A DNA stretch of 64,000 nucleotides from Acidobacteriaceae bacterium KBS 83 (GTDB taxonomy: Bacteria; Acidobacteriota; Terriglobia; Terriglobales; Acidobacteriaceae), in assembly GCA_000381585.1 (NCBI GenBank), contig KB906733.1, positions 62,001 through 126,000 of the forward strand, read 5' to 3'. Both the position numbers and the translations under genes were made by a program. The stretch's first letter is position 1, and each line of letters opens with the position of its first letter. This document shows positions 25,599 through 34,234 of this stretch, piece after piece. Below the pieces are notes generated by a model that searched no databases, was not told the origin of the DNA, and worked only from the letters and a program-made list of their open reading frames with translations.

Positions 25599-26132
25599 TC
25601 ATGCAGATTGCAAGAACTCCGTGCGATACTTCGACGCGAGCGCCGCGGCCTTCGCTTTAAGTGCTGCCTCTGCCGCTTCGTCAAGCGGCGGCGGTGGTGT
25701 TGTTCTGGTTGCAACCGGAGCGCCCACCTCTTTGAAGAAGTTCTCCTGCCCCGCTGGCGCACACGTGCACAGCGCCCGCACCGGCGCCTCGGAGACGTTG
25801 CGGAACTGATGCGGCGCATTCGCAGGAATATGGATCGTTTCGCCCGCGCGTACCACCTGCTTCACCCCGCGGAACACAGTCTCCAACTCGCCCACCAGCA
25901 CCACGAACGTCTCCTCGAAATCATGGCGATGCGGAGGCGGCCCGCCGCCCGGCGGAATATGCATGTCAATCAGGCAGTAGCGCCCGGCCGTGTCTTCACC
26001 CGTCAGCACAATCGTGTATGTGTCCCCCACCACCCCAAAATGGAGCAGCGTGTCGTCCGTCTCCGGCCGCACCAGCACCAGCTTGCGTTGAAGATCGTCA
26101 GCAGGAATTGTGGACCTAGCGGAAGCAGGCAT
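25599..26132 (-). CDS. Cupin-domain protein
   Basis: This 177-residue single-domain cupin has a first motif PPGGGPPPHRHDFEETFVVLVGE with two His and a Glu, and a second motif AGETIHIPANAPHQFRN with the third His. These are the usual metal ligands (3 His, 1 Glu). Such small cupins may be dioxygenases, isomerases or simple binding proteins; the substrate is not readable. The C-terminal 35 residues form an Ala/Lys-rich helix (DEAAEAALKAKAAALASKY). No signal peptide is present. The start at 26132 is preceded by AGGAGG about 9 bases upstream, a strong ribosome-binding site. It is divergent from the diheme cytochrome gene. Confidence 0.9.
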   Translation of the reverse strand: MPASARSTIPADDLQRKLVLVRPETDDTLLHFGVVGDTYTIVLTGEDTAGRYCLIDMHIPPGGGPPPHRHDFEETFVVLVGELETVFRGVKQVVRAGETIHIPANAPHQFRNVSEAPVRALCTCAPAGQENFFKEVGAPVATRTTPPPPLDEAAEAALKAKAAALASKYRTEFLQSA

Positions 26133-26302
26133 GCTCGAACTCCTCCTGTGGGCTGGACACCCTCAAAACCAAATCCAGCATCCTTGCTCTGAGATGCGGC
26201 TGACGAGAGTGTGACTCTCTCCCCGCCCGCAAGTGCGTTCACCCGAGTATGCAACAATGTGTGCCACCAGCAGCAGCGACTTCTTCTCACCGGAGCCCGT
26301 GC

Positions 26303-26803
26303 ATGTTTCGAAGGTTTGTTATCGCAGCCGCCGTCGCCACCCTCACCGTTCTCTTCCCCTCTGCGCTCCTCGGTCAGGAGGCGCCAACAGCACCCGGCGC
26401 GACGCACCAACCAATGATGATGCCCAAACCCGTCAACCTCAAGGTGCTTCCCAAAGACACATCGCCCGATCAACTGATGAAGATCATGCACGGCTACAGC
26501 CAGGCGCTCGGCGTGCAGTGTACCTTCTGCCACTCCTGGGACGCGGCCGCCAAGCGGCCTAACTTCGCCTCCGACGAGAAGCCCGAGAAGAGCACCGCGC
26601 GCACCATGATCTCTATGACCAATGAGATCAACGCGAAGTACATGTCCCAGATCCATGATCCCGATGCCATGGAGGAGCAGAAGACCGTGGCCTGCAGCAC
26701 ATGCCACAAGGGCCACAACATGCCCGTACCGTTCAAAGCTCCGGCGCACGCTAGTTCGGAACATCCCGGTATGGAGCACCCAGGCACGCCGCCCAAGGAA
26801 TAG
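26303..26803 (+). CDS. Periplasmic diheme cytochrome c (CytoC_RC-like)
   Basis: This 166-residue precursor has a signal peptide at 1-24. Two heme-attachment motifs are present, CTFCH at 73-77 and CSTCH at 131-135. Methionines that could be axial ligands lie in the MKIMHGYSQALGVQ helix ahead of heme 1 and in TARTMISMTNEIN. The helix-then-CxxCH arrangement is that of the photosynthetic reaction-centre cytochrome subunit family (PF02276), common in non-phototrophic Acidobacteriota. The C-terminal tail is His/Met/Pro-rich. It is likely an electron carrier in the periplasm; partners are not in the window. The start at 26303 is taken because it directly begins the signal peptide. Confidence 0.9.
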   Translation: MFRRFVIAAAVATLTVLFPSALLGQEAPTAPGATHQPMMMPKPVNLKVLPKDTSPDQLMKIMHGYSQALGVQCTFCHSWDAAAKRPNFASDEKPEKSTARTMISMTNEINAKYMSQIHDPDAMEEQKTVACSTCHKGHNMPVPFKAPAHASSEHPGMEHPGTPPKE

Positions 26804-26844
26804 GTCCCGAATCAACCCTTCAGCCGGGGAGCGAGTTCAGCGCC

Positions 26845-26867
26845 TATAATCCCTCCGCCCCAGGAGG
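26845..26867 (+). promoter_or_regulatory. -10 element and ribosome-binding site of the small gene at 26877
   Basis: A perfect TATAAT at 26845-26850 lies shortly upstream of a perfect AGGAGG at 26862-26867, nine bases before the ATG. No strong -35 is seen. The 5' leader would be only about 20 bases. Confidence 0.6.
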
Positions 26868-26876
26868 GCACATACC

Positions 26877-27206
26877 ATGCGCATGTTAATGAAAGTCTCC
26901 TTCCCTGTCGAAGCGGGCAATGCCGCGGCTCGAAGCGGCACCTTGGGCTCCACGGTGAAGGGAATTCTCGACGACCTCAAGCCTGAAGCAGCCTACTTCA
27001 TCGCCAATGAGTTCGGCGAACGCTGCGGCTATATCGTCTTCGACATGAAGGAGACCTCTCAGATCCCCTCCATCGCGGAACCGTGGTTCCTCGCCTTCAA
27101 TGCAAGGCTTACCTTCACCCCGGCAATGAATCCCCAGGACCTCGCGAACGCTCAGTCAGGCATCGCGCAAGCCGTCAAGACCTACGGAAAGGGCGCAATC
27201 GGCTGA
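26877..27206 (+). CDS. Small conserved cytoplasmic protein, unknown function
   Basis: This 109-residue protein begins MRMLMKVSFPVEAGN. It has the strand-helix pattern of a ferredoxin-like alpha/beta barrel (GYIVFDMKETSQIPSIAEPW, FLAFNARLTFTP). Homologues are widespread in actinobacteria and acidobacteria and are often labelled hypothetical or, misleadingly, pantothenate synthetase. It has none of the motifs of that enzyme. It has perfect -10 and ribosome-binding elements and may be well expressed. It is monocistronic, 73 bases after the cytochrome gene. The fold is inferred from pattern only. Confidence 0.8.
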   Translation: MRMLMKVSFPVEAGNAAARSGTLGSTVKGILDDLKPEAAYFIANEFGERCGYIVFDMKETSQIPSIAEPWFLAFNARLTFTPAMNPQDLANAQSGIAQAVKTYGKGAIG

Positions 27207-27349
27207 TACAACCGCACGCCACGCTTTCGCAAGCGAATTGAACTTCTGTACGGGCCCCGGGTCCTGTCGAACCGCGGGTGCCCCATCCTGAGCGCAGCGA
27301 AGGATGGGGTTGGTTCCGGACCACGCGAGCCTCGAGTCCTTCCGCAGGG

Positions 27350-28036
27350 CTAGTTCCCAAGCCGGAAATTCGAAACGCTCTGCCGGGTCAACGAGAGATC
27401 CTCGAACACGGCGGACGTCCCGTTGCCGATCGGCGACTGAGTGCTGATCCCCACCCAGATCGATGAGGGGTATGCATTCTTGAAGAGTCGAATCAACTGC
27501 CAGGTCTTCTTATCGGGCGAGTAGTAGAACCCAACCGTCGTCGTGTCAGAAGAGATCTTCATGTAGACACTCTTCGCCGTCACCACGTCATGATTGTTGT
27601 CGTCAGAGGTCCCTGTCGTGCGAACACTCACCATCCTGGTCTTGTGGCGTTCATCCATCTCCATCGCCATCTTCAGCCACAGGTCATCTTTCACCCAGAT
27701 GTAGAGCGTTCCGGCGTCATACGTCTTCAGAAAGGTCGGTGTGATCTTGGCCGTCAGCGTGAACGGCTTCTTGTTGTCCACCTCGGTCAGCAGGACCGGC
27801 GCACTGTTGTTGGACAGCTTCCCGTCCGGGTCACGGAAATTGTCCCGCTTCGCCTCACTCGTAAGCGTCAGCGTTCCATCGTTCACCTTGGCATGCTCGG
27901 CCGCTCCGTTAAGCGATCGAGTAAAGGTGATTCCCGGCAACGCAATGTGGCAGGTTTCACTCCCGAGCTTCTGAGCAGAAGCCTGCTGGAGGACACACAC
28001 TAAGAGAAGCGACAACGCGGACAGGACTATCTTCAT
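27350..28036 (-). CDS. Secreted DUF1349-type (concanavalin-like) protein
   Basis: This 228-residue protein starts at the ATG at 28036, which begins a clear signal peptide (IVLSALSLLLVCVLQQASA). The mature domain is a DUF1349/LamG-like beta-sandwich: YDAGTLYIWVKDDLWLKMAM, GFYYSPDKKTWQLIRLF, WVGISTQSPIGNGTSAVFED. The family is typically found in secreted carbohydrate-active contexts and resembles regulation-of-enolase-1-like proteins. No catalytic residues are known. It is located between the small gene (convergent) and the CoA-transferase gene on the same strand, 55 bases downstream of it, so co-transcription with the transferase is possible. Confidence 0.85.
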   Translation of the reverse strand: MKIVLSALSLLLVCVLQQASAQKLGSETCHIALPGITFTRSLNGAAEHAKVNDGTLTLTSEAKRDNFRDPDGKLSNNSAPVLLTEVDNKKPFTLTAKITPTFLKTYDAGTLYIWVKDDLWLKMAMEMDERHKTRMVSVRTTGTSDDNNHDVVTAKSVYMKISSDTTTVGFYYSPDKKTWQLIRLFKNAYPSSIWVGISTQSPIGNGTSAVFEDLSLTRQSVSNFRLGN

Positions 28037-28091
28037 GGTTCTCGAGCTTCCTTTTGCAGAGAGCTTACACGACGGTAGACTCGGACGAGTG

Positions 28092-29462
28092 TCACCGTAC
28101 AAGAGTTGGCCTTGTCTGCAAATCGTCGGAGGGGTTTTCTCGGCAATAAAACGAAACCCCGCGTGGGATGAGCCGATGTTCATAGGCCTGTCGTTCCAGA
28201 TCTTCGCGGAAATCAGGATGCGCGAGTGAGATGATGGCCTTAGCCCGCTCTGCCACGCATTTTCCTTTTAAATTGACCATGCCGAACTCGGTAACCACAT
28301 ACATCACGTCCGAGCGCGGCGTTGTCACAATGTTGCCGGGTGTAAGGGTAAACACGATACGGCTGCGACGCTCGCCTCGCTTCTCGTATGTTGACGAAAG
28401 GCAGATGAACGACTTGCCCCCTTTGGACGCATACGCGCCGCGCACGAATTGCAGCTGCCCACCTGTGCCGCTGATATGTCGATACCCGTCAGATTCCGAA
28501 GCCGCTTGGCCCTGCAAATCGATTTGCGTGGTGTTATTGATGGACACGACCTTATCGTTTTGCATGATGACGTGCGGGGAATTCGTGTAATCCACCTGGT
28601 GGCAGTACAAGTCCGGGTTGCGGTTGGCCGTGGCGTAAAGGGCGAGCGAGCCCAGCGCAAATGTATAAACTACCTTGCCTGGATCCAGCGTCTTTCGCGA
28701 TCCCGTGACCCGGCCTGAACGGTAAAGCAATCCGAGACCATCGGTCAGCATCTCTGTGTGGATTCCCAGGTCTTTGACCCCGCTGTCCATCAACAACGCA
28801 CACACGGCGTTTGGCATGGCGCCGATGCCGATCTGCAGGCAGGCACCGTCTTCGACTTCAGCCGCAATCCGCCCTGCAACTGTGCGGTCGATCTGGCTCG
28901 GTTCCTGGTCGGGGAGTTCCGCGCACGGCTGATGATCGCCCTCAATGATGAAATCGACCTCGCTGATGTGCACGCCGTTGTCTTTGCCGAACACGTAGGG
29001 CATCTCACGGTTGATCTCGACGATGACCAGCTGCGCGCGTTCAATGATCGCCCGCTGCCACATATTCGTTGGGCCAAAGTTGAAGTACCCGCCGTCGTCC
29101 ATGGGACAAGTCTGAAGGATGACGATATCGACGGGATCGAGAAAGCGCCGGTAGTAATCCGGCACTTCTCCCAGATTCAGGGGCGTGTAGTTACAACGTC
29201 CGGCATCGTGCTTTCTACGTTCGTAGGTCGAGAAATGCCAGCTGAACAGGTGGAAGTGCTTGCCTTCCGGATCTTCTTCGATCACCGCGCGTGGACGAGT
29301 CGAGAGGCAGGTGCGAATCTTGACGTTCTCCAACTCATCTTTTCGCGCAGCCAGCGCCTTATCGAAAACATCGGGCTCGCAAAGCGTCGTGCCATAGTCT
29401 AGCCACATGCCAGATTTCACAAAGCTGGCAGCCCGATCTGCGGAGATCGTTTCAGCGGGCAT
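28092..29462 (-). CDS. Acetyl-CoA hydrolase/transferase family protein (butyryl/4-hydroxybutyrate CoA-transferase type)
   Basis: This 456-residue family I CoA-transferase transfers CoA between carboxylates through a glutamyl-CoA intermediate. The probable catalytic Glu is E237 in LGIHTEMLTDG, preceded by the CoA-binding glycine motif LQIGIGAMPNAV. The C-terminal ISGTGGQLQFVRGAYASKGG and SDVMYVVTEFGMVNLKGK stretches are typical of the Cat2/AbfT branch. Donor and acceptor are not readable; acetate, propionate, butyrate and 4-hydroxybutyrate are all possible. Length and motifs are complete. It is probably cytoplasmic, involved in short-chain acid metabolism, and could pair functionally with the acetate-kinase paralogue 25 kb away. 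Confidence 0.92.
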   Translation of the reverse strand: MPAETISADRAASFVKSGMWLDYGTTLCEPDVFDKALAARKDELENVKIRTCLSTRPRAVIEEDPEGKHFHLFSWHFSTYERRKHDAGRCNYTPLNLGEVPDYYRRFLDPVDIVILQTCPMDDGGYFNFGPTNMWQRAIIERAQLVIVEINREMPYVFGKDNGVHISEVDFIIEGDHQPCAELPDQEPSQIDRTVAGRIAAEVEDGACLQIGIGAMPNAVCALLMDSGVKDLGIHTEMLTDGLGLLYRSGRVTGSRKTLDPGKVVYTFALGSLALYATANRNPDLYCHQVDYTNSPHVIMQNDKVVSINNTTQIDLQGQAASESDGYRHISGTGGQLQFVRGAYASKGGKSFICLSSTYEKRGERRSRIVFTLTPGNIVTTPRSDVMYVVTEFGMVNLKGKCVAERAKAIISLAHPDFREDLERQAYEHRLIPRGVSFYCRENPSDDLQTRPTLVR

Positions 29463-29802
29463 GGGCGACCTTTACAGCGGTATGGCGGTCTCAAGTGAGT
29501 CTATAACTACCTCGCGCTCTGAGGGCAATTCTTTTGATAGACGCCCTTATTGCCATGATTCCCGGATGTCGGCAACTCGGAAATAATCCGGACGCGTTGT
29601 CATGAGATTGGATCTGCAGAACACTCCACGTGGATAACTTCCAAGTTGCCCGTGACTCGGGAGTAAAGCTGAGCGCAGTCATCTGTCCGAAAAGCCGACC
29701 TTTCGTCAAAGTGAAAGTGGCCCACTGGAAATTAGTGAACACTAGCGCGTTTATCATTACTAAAGGCTTCGAGTCGATCTGTAGCCTGTGGAGAGGGCAC
29801 AT
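29463..29802. other. Divergent intergenic region
   Basis: About 340 bases lie between the CoA-transferase (minus) and the repeat-bearing secreted protein (plus). No structure or short gene is recognised; it should contain both promoters. Confidence 0.4.
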
Positions 29803-30915
29803 ATGACGGTTCGACCGTTTAGCAAAAGAGCGTTGTTTGCGGGCACGATTAGCTTGTTTCTGGCTGCTGCACCTCTTGGTGCACAGCAGCAGTTGACAGT
29901 GGAAACCGGATTCCACACCGATTCGGACCACGACGGGTTGAGTGACGCATTGGAACAGCAGTTGCTGAATCAGTTCACGCCAAAGTTTATGGTGGGAGAG
30001 CACGACTGCTCCATCAGCCCAGCAGTGTTTGAACCCGAGATGCAGCCGCCGGAAGTTCAGGCGGACAACGGAACCATCTACGGGCAGGTATTTCCGGCCA
30101 AAGACGCCACCGATCATTCCATGGTCGTGGAGATCCATTACTACCATTTGTGGCGTATGGATTGCGGCGGTCATGGGCATCCTCTCGACACGGAACACGT
30201 CGCAGTTCTGGTTCGCGCATCGGATACACACCTCGCCACGGCAACATGGAAGGCGGTCTATTGGTATGCGGCAGCCCATGAAAATACCGTCTGTGATGTA
30301 AGTCAGATCGCTCGCGCTTCAACCCTGCATGCGGAGGATCACGGAGCCACCGTTTGGATTTCGCCAGGCAAGCACGCTTCCTACCTGAACGGCACGCTAT
30401 GTCAGCAAGGCTGCGGTGCTGACCGATGCGAAAACATGGTCCCGCTTCAGGCTGCGGCTCTGATCAATCTGGGTGAACCGGGTCATCCGATGAACGGCTC
30501 GCTTTTCGTCTCATCTAACGCATGGCCGCTGATGGCTAAGATGTCGGCCTCGAATTTTCCCAGTGCGCCCGTAGCACGCTTGAATCAGCTTCCGGACACG
30601 GACATCGCATGGTTTAACCCCGGGCGTCATCCGGCCCAGGGTGTGATCGCCAGAAGCAGTATCACGGAGCAGGCGATTGCCGGTGCTGGGCGAAACACCA
30701 CAACAGCCCTCTCATTGGCCGGCAACTCGACGGGAAATGCACTCTCAATAACTGGCGGCTCGACGGAACAGGCCCTGTCTACCACAAATGACTCTACCGG
30801 CAACGCCCTGCAGAAAAGCTACCGCCACACCAGCCATGCCCTTGGCACCTCGGCGCGGCACGTAGGAGAAGCCTTGCACAGCACACCTAAGAATACTGAG
30901 GGACAGCCTCGCTGA
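29803..30915 (+). CDS. Secreted protein with Ca-type loop and C-terminal eleven-residue repeats
   Basis: This 370-residue precursor starts at the ATG at 29803 with GAGAGGG upstream (a GTG at 29788 is in frame). The signal peptide ends near PLGAQQQ. Next comes a TDSDHDGLSDALEQ segment, the acidic loop of thrombospondin-3/dockerin-type calcium sites. The central 200 residues are rich in His, Trp and Cys (HYYHLWRMDCGGHGHP, CQQGCGADRCEN). The stretch VWISPGKHASYLNGT faintly recalls Vps62-like proteins. Residues encoded by 30655-30885 are seven uninterrupted 11-residue repeats, consensus xxxTxxALxxx. The function is unknown. I have not seen this architecture described. Confidence 0.82.
   Translation: MTVRPFSKRALFAGTISLFLAAAPLGAQQQLTVETGFHTDSDHDGLSDALEQQLLNQFTPKFMVGEHDCSISPAVFEPEMQPPEVQADNGTIYGQVFPAKDATDHSMVVEIHYYHLWRMDCGGHGHPLDTEHVAVLVRASDTHLATATWKAVYWYAAAHENTVCDVSQIARASTLHAEDHGATVWISPGKHASYLNGTLCQQGCGADRCENMVPLQAAALINLGEPGHPMNGSLFVSSNAWPLMAKMSASNFPSAPVARLNQLPDTDIAWFNPGRHPAQGVIARSSITEQAIAGAGRNTTTALSLAGNSTGNALSITGGSTEQALSTTNDSTGNALQKSYRHTSHALGTSARHVGEALHSTPKNTEGQPR
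30655..30885 (+). repeat. Seven in-frame 33-base units encoding eleven-residue repeats
   Basis: The units encode SSITEQAIAGA, GRNTTTALSLA, GNSTGNALSIT, GGSTEQALSTT, NDSTGNALQKS, YRHTSHALGTS and ARHVGEALHST. Position 4 is Thr (Val once) and positions 7-8 are Ala-Leu (Ala-Ile once). DNA identity between units is low, so the period is kept by protein selection and is not a recent DNA expansion. Eleven-residue periodicity is typical of LEA-like or apolipoprotein/synuclein-like amphipathic helices. Confidence 0.85.
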
Positions 30916-31174
30916 CACATCTTCTCGGAGCCGGCAGTTACATTTGCATGCAGCTGGCACGCGTAATGAGGGATTCGATCACAGGGGGGGAACTACGCTC
31001 CTCATTAGCGACAAGTCCTCATATGTCGCCATGTGTTTACCAATGCGCTCATTCCACTTTGCTGAAAAATCGGCTGATCGGACATTTGCACGGGAGCACC
31101 TCGATATCGGTCAACTTTCGAGTTGTCAGCAACTAGGAAGTTGTTTCCGTTGGACGGTCACTTGTCTCCTGTCC

Positions 31175-31795
31175 TCATCCAACCAAAAACCACCGCTCAT
31201 GAGCCCGCCGTAACACCCCAGGCATAATCGGAATCCCCGAAGCCGACCCCACCACCGCATCCACCCCGCAGTGGGGACAAAGCGCCGTCTCCTCATCCAC
31301 CCAGCGCACTATCTCACTCGGAAAATAGATCCGCTCGCACGCGATGCACCCGCACACCTCGCTCGCTTCGAGCTCCATCCGGTTCAATCGCGTATGCCGG
31401 TGCAGCCGGCTCGCCTCGCGCTCGCGGTCCATCCGCGTCCGCAGCACGGCAAATAGCATTCCCGCTGCGACAAATAGCGGCCAGGTCAACGCGAGCCCAG
31501 AGACAACCGCGCCCCATCCACCGCGGCCCACCCAGACGAAACCGGCAAGCGAAGCCAGTGCGCCCGCCGTCACTCCGATCGCCGCCGCCCGCGTCTCGCG
31601 GAACCCCGCTGCCGAGGGCAGCACGCACACCAGCGGCAGCAGCGTCACCCACCCATGCGCGTGCGCATCCACTGCTACCAGCCCCTGCGCAATCGACATC
31701 GCATCGCCGAGCACAAGAATCAACTGCGCCCACAGCAAAACAACCTCAACGCGGCTTTGGATCGGCTGCAAGAGAGACGTCGCTACTGAACCCAT
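31175..31795 (-). CDS. Membrane protein with C-terminal zinc-ribbon
   Basis: This 206-residue protein has four hydrophobic segments in the first 118 residues (about 18-40, 48-66, 70-90 and 95-117). A cytoplasmic tail follows, with two cysteine pairs, CGCIAC and CPHCG, separated by about 22 residues. These form a rubredoxin/zinc-ribbon-like site. The tail sequence (YFPSEIVRWVDEETALCPHCG) resembles the stand-alone zinc-ribbon module found in many small cytoplasmic proteins (FPFxEIxEW...CPxCG). The start overlaps the preceding small gene by 13 bases, implying translational coupling. The function is unknown; the tail could bind metal or nucleic acid at the membrane. Confidence 0.78.
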   Translation of the reverse strand: MGSVATSLLQPIQSRVEVVLLWAQLILVLGDAMSIAQGLVAVDAHAHGWVTLLPLVCVLPSAAGFRETRAAAIGVTAGALASLAGFVWVGRGGWGAVVSGLALTWPLFVAAGMLFAVLRTRMDREREASRLHRHTRLNRMELEASEVCGCIACERIYFPSEIVRWVDEETALCPHCGVDAVVGSASGIPIMPGVLRRAHERWFLVG

Positions 31796-32040
31796 GCCTT
31801 GGTGATATTGAACTTGCCTCCACGGTTGTCCACGTGGACGATGGTCCCCTCACCAACTGCGATCTTTTGCGCCAGCCACTCGGGAATCGGCACCACAAGA
31901 TCGTCGCAGTCGATCTCCGAGCTCGGAGGACAGACCAGGTGCAGATCGCAACCGCCGTCATCCAGCGGGATACGGATGACAAGGCGTGAGCCTTCCCGCT
32001 CAATCGGTCCACGCAGAGAGACGAAGTCGTCGTTGCTCAT
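31783..32040 (-). CDS. Small protein, AbrB/MazE-like pattern
   Basis: This 85-residue protein starts at the ATG at 32040 (MSNDDFVSLRG). It is rich in strands: GSRLVIRIPLDDGG, then LVVPIPEWLAQKIAVGEGTI and VHVDNRGGKFNITKAW. The IP..LA..I.VGEG.IV.V arrangement resembles the swapped-hairpin AbrB/MazE fold, but the N-terminal part differs, so the assignment is tentative. No toxin gene follows; the downstream overlapping gene (13 bases) encodes a zinc-ribbon membrane protein. The two are translationally coupled and probably function together, which is an inference from arrangement. Confidence 0.65.
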   Translation of the reverse strand: MSNDDFVSLRGPIEREGSRLVIRIPLDDGGCDLHLVCPPSSEIDCDDLVVPIPEWLAQKIAVGEGTIVHVDNRGGKFNITKAWVQ

Positions 32041-32414
32041 AGGGGATCTCACGCGTACTGTATCCGAAATCAATACGATGAACCGTATGCAAGTCGGGTT
32101 CCTGCTGCTCGAACGGGCTGGGGTGGGATTACCCTGCCGGTCCATATCGGGAAAACGCCGCGGGAGGAGCACAAAATCCTGCCAGTTAATTCCACTCAAT
32201 TTGCTAGCCTTGAATTAGGGGACAATCTCAAGCGGTAGGATGCATGCTTTTCTTGCCATGCGTCCTCTCCGCTAAGTCCTTTCCCTGGAAAGCTTTACCG
32301 ATAACCCATTTGGAAAGAATGCTTTAACCCTCGGAAGGCCACCTAACCCATAGCAACAAAATGAGTTACAAGGCGGCCTCCCGCACCGGGGGGAGGGGTA
32401 GGTAGTACCGTTAC
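32041..32414. other. Intergenic, nothing recognised
   Basis: About 370 bases lie between the GH13 gene end and the small AbrB-like gene start (both minus strand). No terminator with a clear T-run and no RNA gene was identified. The promoter of the two-gene unit at 32040 should be here. Confidence 0.4.
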
Positions 32415-34139
32415 CTATTTCACGCCGATCACTGCTGTCCCGAACGGCGGGATCGTCATGTGGTCCATACGGATCGTCTTCTGCTCGTAACCGTAACTGT
32501 TCAGCAGCATCAGCCCAATGCCGCTCTGCACCCCCTGGGCCGTCAGGTCGTAGGTCACCATCTGCGGCTTGTCGCTCATATTCAGCGCCACCAGCACCGA
32601 GCGCCCATTCCCCAGGTAGTGCCGCAGGAACGAAAACACATTCGGATCGTCCGGATTGATGGTGACCCAGGCGCCGCTCTTCAGCGCCGGTTCCGTCCGG
32701 CGCAGCACCAGCAGTTGCTTGTAGAAGTTCAGGATAGAGTTCGGATCCTTCGACTCGACCTCTGTGTTGTACGTCACCGAGCTCGGCGGAACCGGCAGCC
32801 ACGGCTTCGCCGTCGGCGACGTGAATCCCGCGTTTGGCCGCGCCGCCGTCCACTGCATGGGTGTGCGTTCGCCGTCGCGGCCCTTGTCCTTCGGCCACCC
32901 GGTCACGCCGACAGGGTCGCGCACATCCTCCACCCGGGTGGGCACTGTAGTGCGCATGCCAATCTCCTCCCCGTAATACATCTGGGGGGTGGCCCGCGGC
33001 AGCAGCAGCAGCGCCGCCATCAATTTTGCAATCTGGTCGTTGTGCTTGCCGTCGCCGTAGCGGTCCCACTGCCGCGCCTGGTCATGATTGCTGAAGAAGT
33101 ACTCCGGCCACCCATGCGCCGGGTTGTTCTCCACCTCATCGAAAAGCTTCCGAAATTTCGTCGCGGAAAGCTCATTCACATCCGCGATCTGGAAGTCCAT
33201 CGGCAACTGCACCTCATCGTTGTTCGTGCCATACATCTTCGAGAGCTCGAGAATGTTCGGCTCGTCTGCCTCGGAGATCACTACCGGATTTCCCGGATAG
33301 CTGTCCACCAGCTTCCGCAGCTCCTTGAGTACGTCGTGCACCTCGGGCAGATTGTCGGTGTACTTGTGCTCGATATTCGGGTCGCCGAAGGCATTCGTGC
33401 CCGGCAGAATCGGATCGTCGTGCAGGTTCGGATCCTCGAACAGCCGCGAGACCGCATCGATGCGGAACCCCGCAACGCCCTTGTCCAGCCAGAAGCGCAT
33501 CACGTCATACATCGCCTTGCGCACTTCGGGGTTGCGCCAGTTCAGGTCCGGCTGCTGCACATAGAAGTAGTGGTAGTAGTACTGTCCGGTCTTCGGATCC
33601 AGCGTCCACGCCGAGTGGCCGAACCACGACTGCCAGTTGTTCGGCGGCCCGCCATCCTTGCCCTCGCGCCAGATATACCAGTCGCGCTTGGGATTGGTCC
33701 TCGACGACCGTGACTCCAGGAACCACGGGTTCTGGTCCGAGGTATGGTTCATCACCATGTCCATGATGACCCGGATGCCCTGCTGCTTCGCCGCCTTCAT
33801 CAGGTTGTCGAAGTCACCCATGGAGCCGTACTGCGGATCGATCGCCTCATAGTCCGCAATGTCGTAGCCGAAGTCCACCTGCGGCGAGGGATACATTGGA
33901 GTGATCCAGATGGCATCGATTCCCAGAGACTTCAGGTAGCTCAATCGCTGCGTGATGCCCTTGATGTCGCCCAAGCCATCCCCGTTCGTGTCCTGGAAGC
34001 TGCGCGGATACACCTCGTAGATCACCGCATGCTTCCACCACACGTCTCCGTTCGTCTTCAGCGGTGCTGCCTGCGTCTGCGCCGCCGCAGAGCCAAGTGT
34101 CACCATCGCCAGATACAGCAAGAGCCACAATTGCCGCAT
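32415..34139 (-). CDS. Secreted GH13 alpha-glucosidase-type glycosyl hydrolase
   Basis: This 574-residue protein starts at the ATG at 34139, which begins a signal peptide (LWLLLYLAMVTLGSAAAQ). The TIM barrel carries all GH13 regions: region I DMVMNHTSD, nucleophile Asp228 in GFRIDAVSR, acid/base Glu290 in VISEADE and Asp353 in FFSNHD. The DTNGDGLGDIKGI loop is the calcium-site pattern of oligo-1,6-glucosidase/alpha-glucosidase subfamilies. The C-terminal beta domain is complete. Hydrolysis of terminal alpha-glucosides in the periplasm or outside the cell is expected; trehalose-type activity cannot be excluded. It is divergent from the DinB-like gene with 95 bases between starts. Confidence 0.93.
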   Translation of the reverse strand: MRQLWLLLYLAMVTLGSAAAQTQAAPLKTNGDVWWKHAVIYEVYPRSFQDTNGDGLGDIKGITQRLSYLKSLGIDAIWITPMYPSPQVDFGYDIADYEAIDPQYGSMGDFDNLMKAAKQQGIRVIMDMVMNHTSDQNPWFLESRSSRTNPKRDWYIWREGKDGGPPNNWQSWFGHSAWTLDPKTGQYYYHYFYVQQPDLNWRNPEVRKAMYDVMRFWLDKGVAGFRIDAVSRLFEDPNLHDDPILPGTNAFGDPNIEHKYTDNLPEVHDVLKELRKLVDSYPGNPVVISEADEPNILELSKMYGTNNDEVQLPMDFQIADVNELSATKFRKLFDEVENNPAHGWPEYFFSNHDQARQWDRYGDGKHNDQIAKLMAALLLLPRATPQMYYGEEIGMRTTVPTRVEDVRDPVGVTGWPKDKGRDGERTPMQWTAARPNAGFTSPTAKPWLPVPPSSVTYNTEVESKDPNSILNFYKQLLVLRRTEPALKSGAWVTINPDDPNVFSFLRHYLGNGRSVLVALNMSDKPQMVTYDLTAQGVQSGIGLMLLNSYGYEQKTIRMDHMTIPPFGTAVIGVK

Positions 34140-34234
34140 GGACACACCTCCTGAGAGCAAGCGACAGCATACGCGAAGACCGGTCGCCTCCGCACAACTC
34201 GCTGGCTTGACCGTCACGCACCCAGCCACCCACA

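Noticed and set aside
25433-25660. 75-residue plus-strand frame between the small secreted protein and the cupin
   Set aside because: No ribosome-binding site, no conserved pattern, and it runs into the cupin gene on the other strand.
26003-26815. 270-residue minus-strand frame spanning the cytochrome c gene and part of the cupin gene
   Set aside because: It crosses two well-supported genes and has no homology-like pattern; the CxxCH motifs are on the plus strand.
32460-33713. 417-residue frame antisense to the GH13 gene
   Set aside because: It is His/Arg/Val-rich with no domain; all GH13 catalytic regions lie on the opposite strand.
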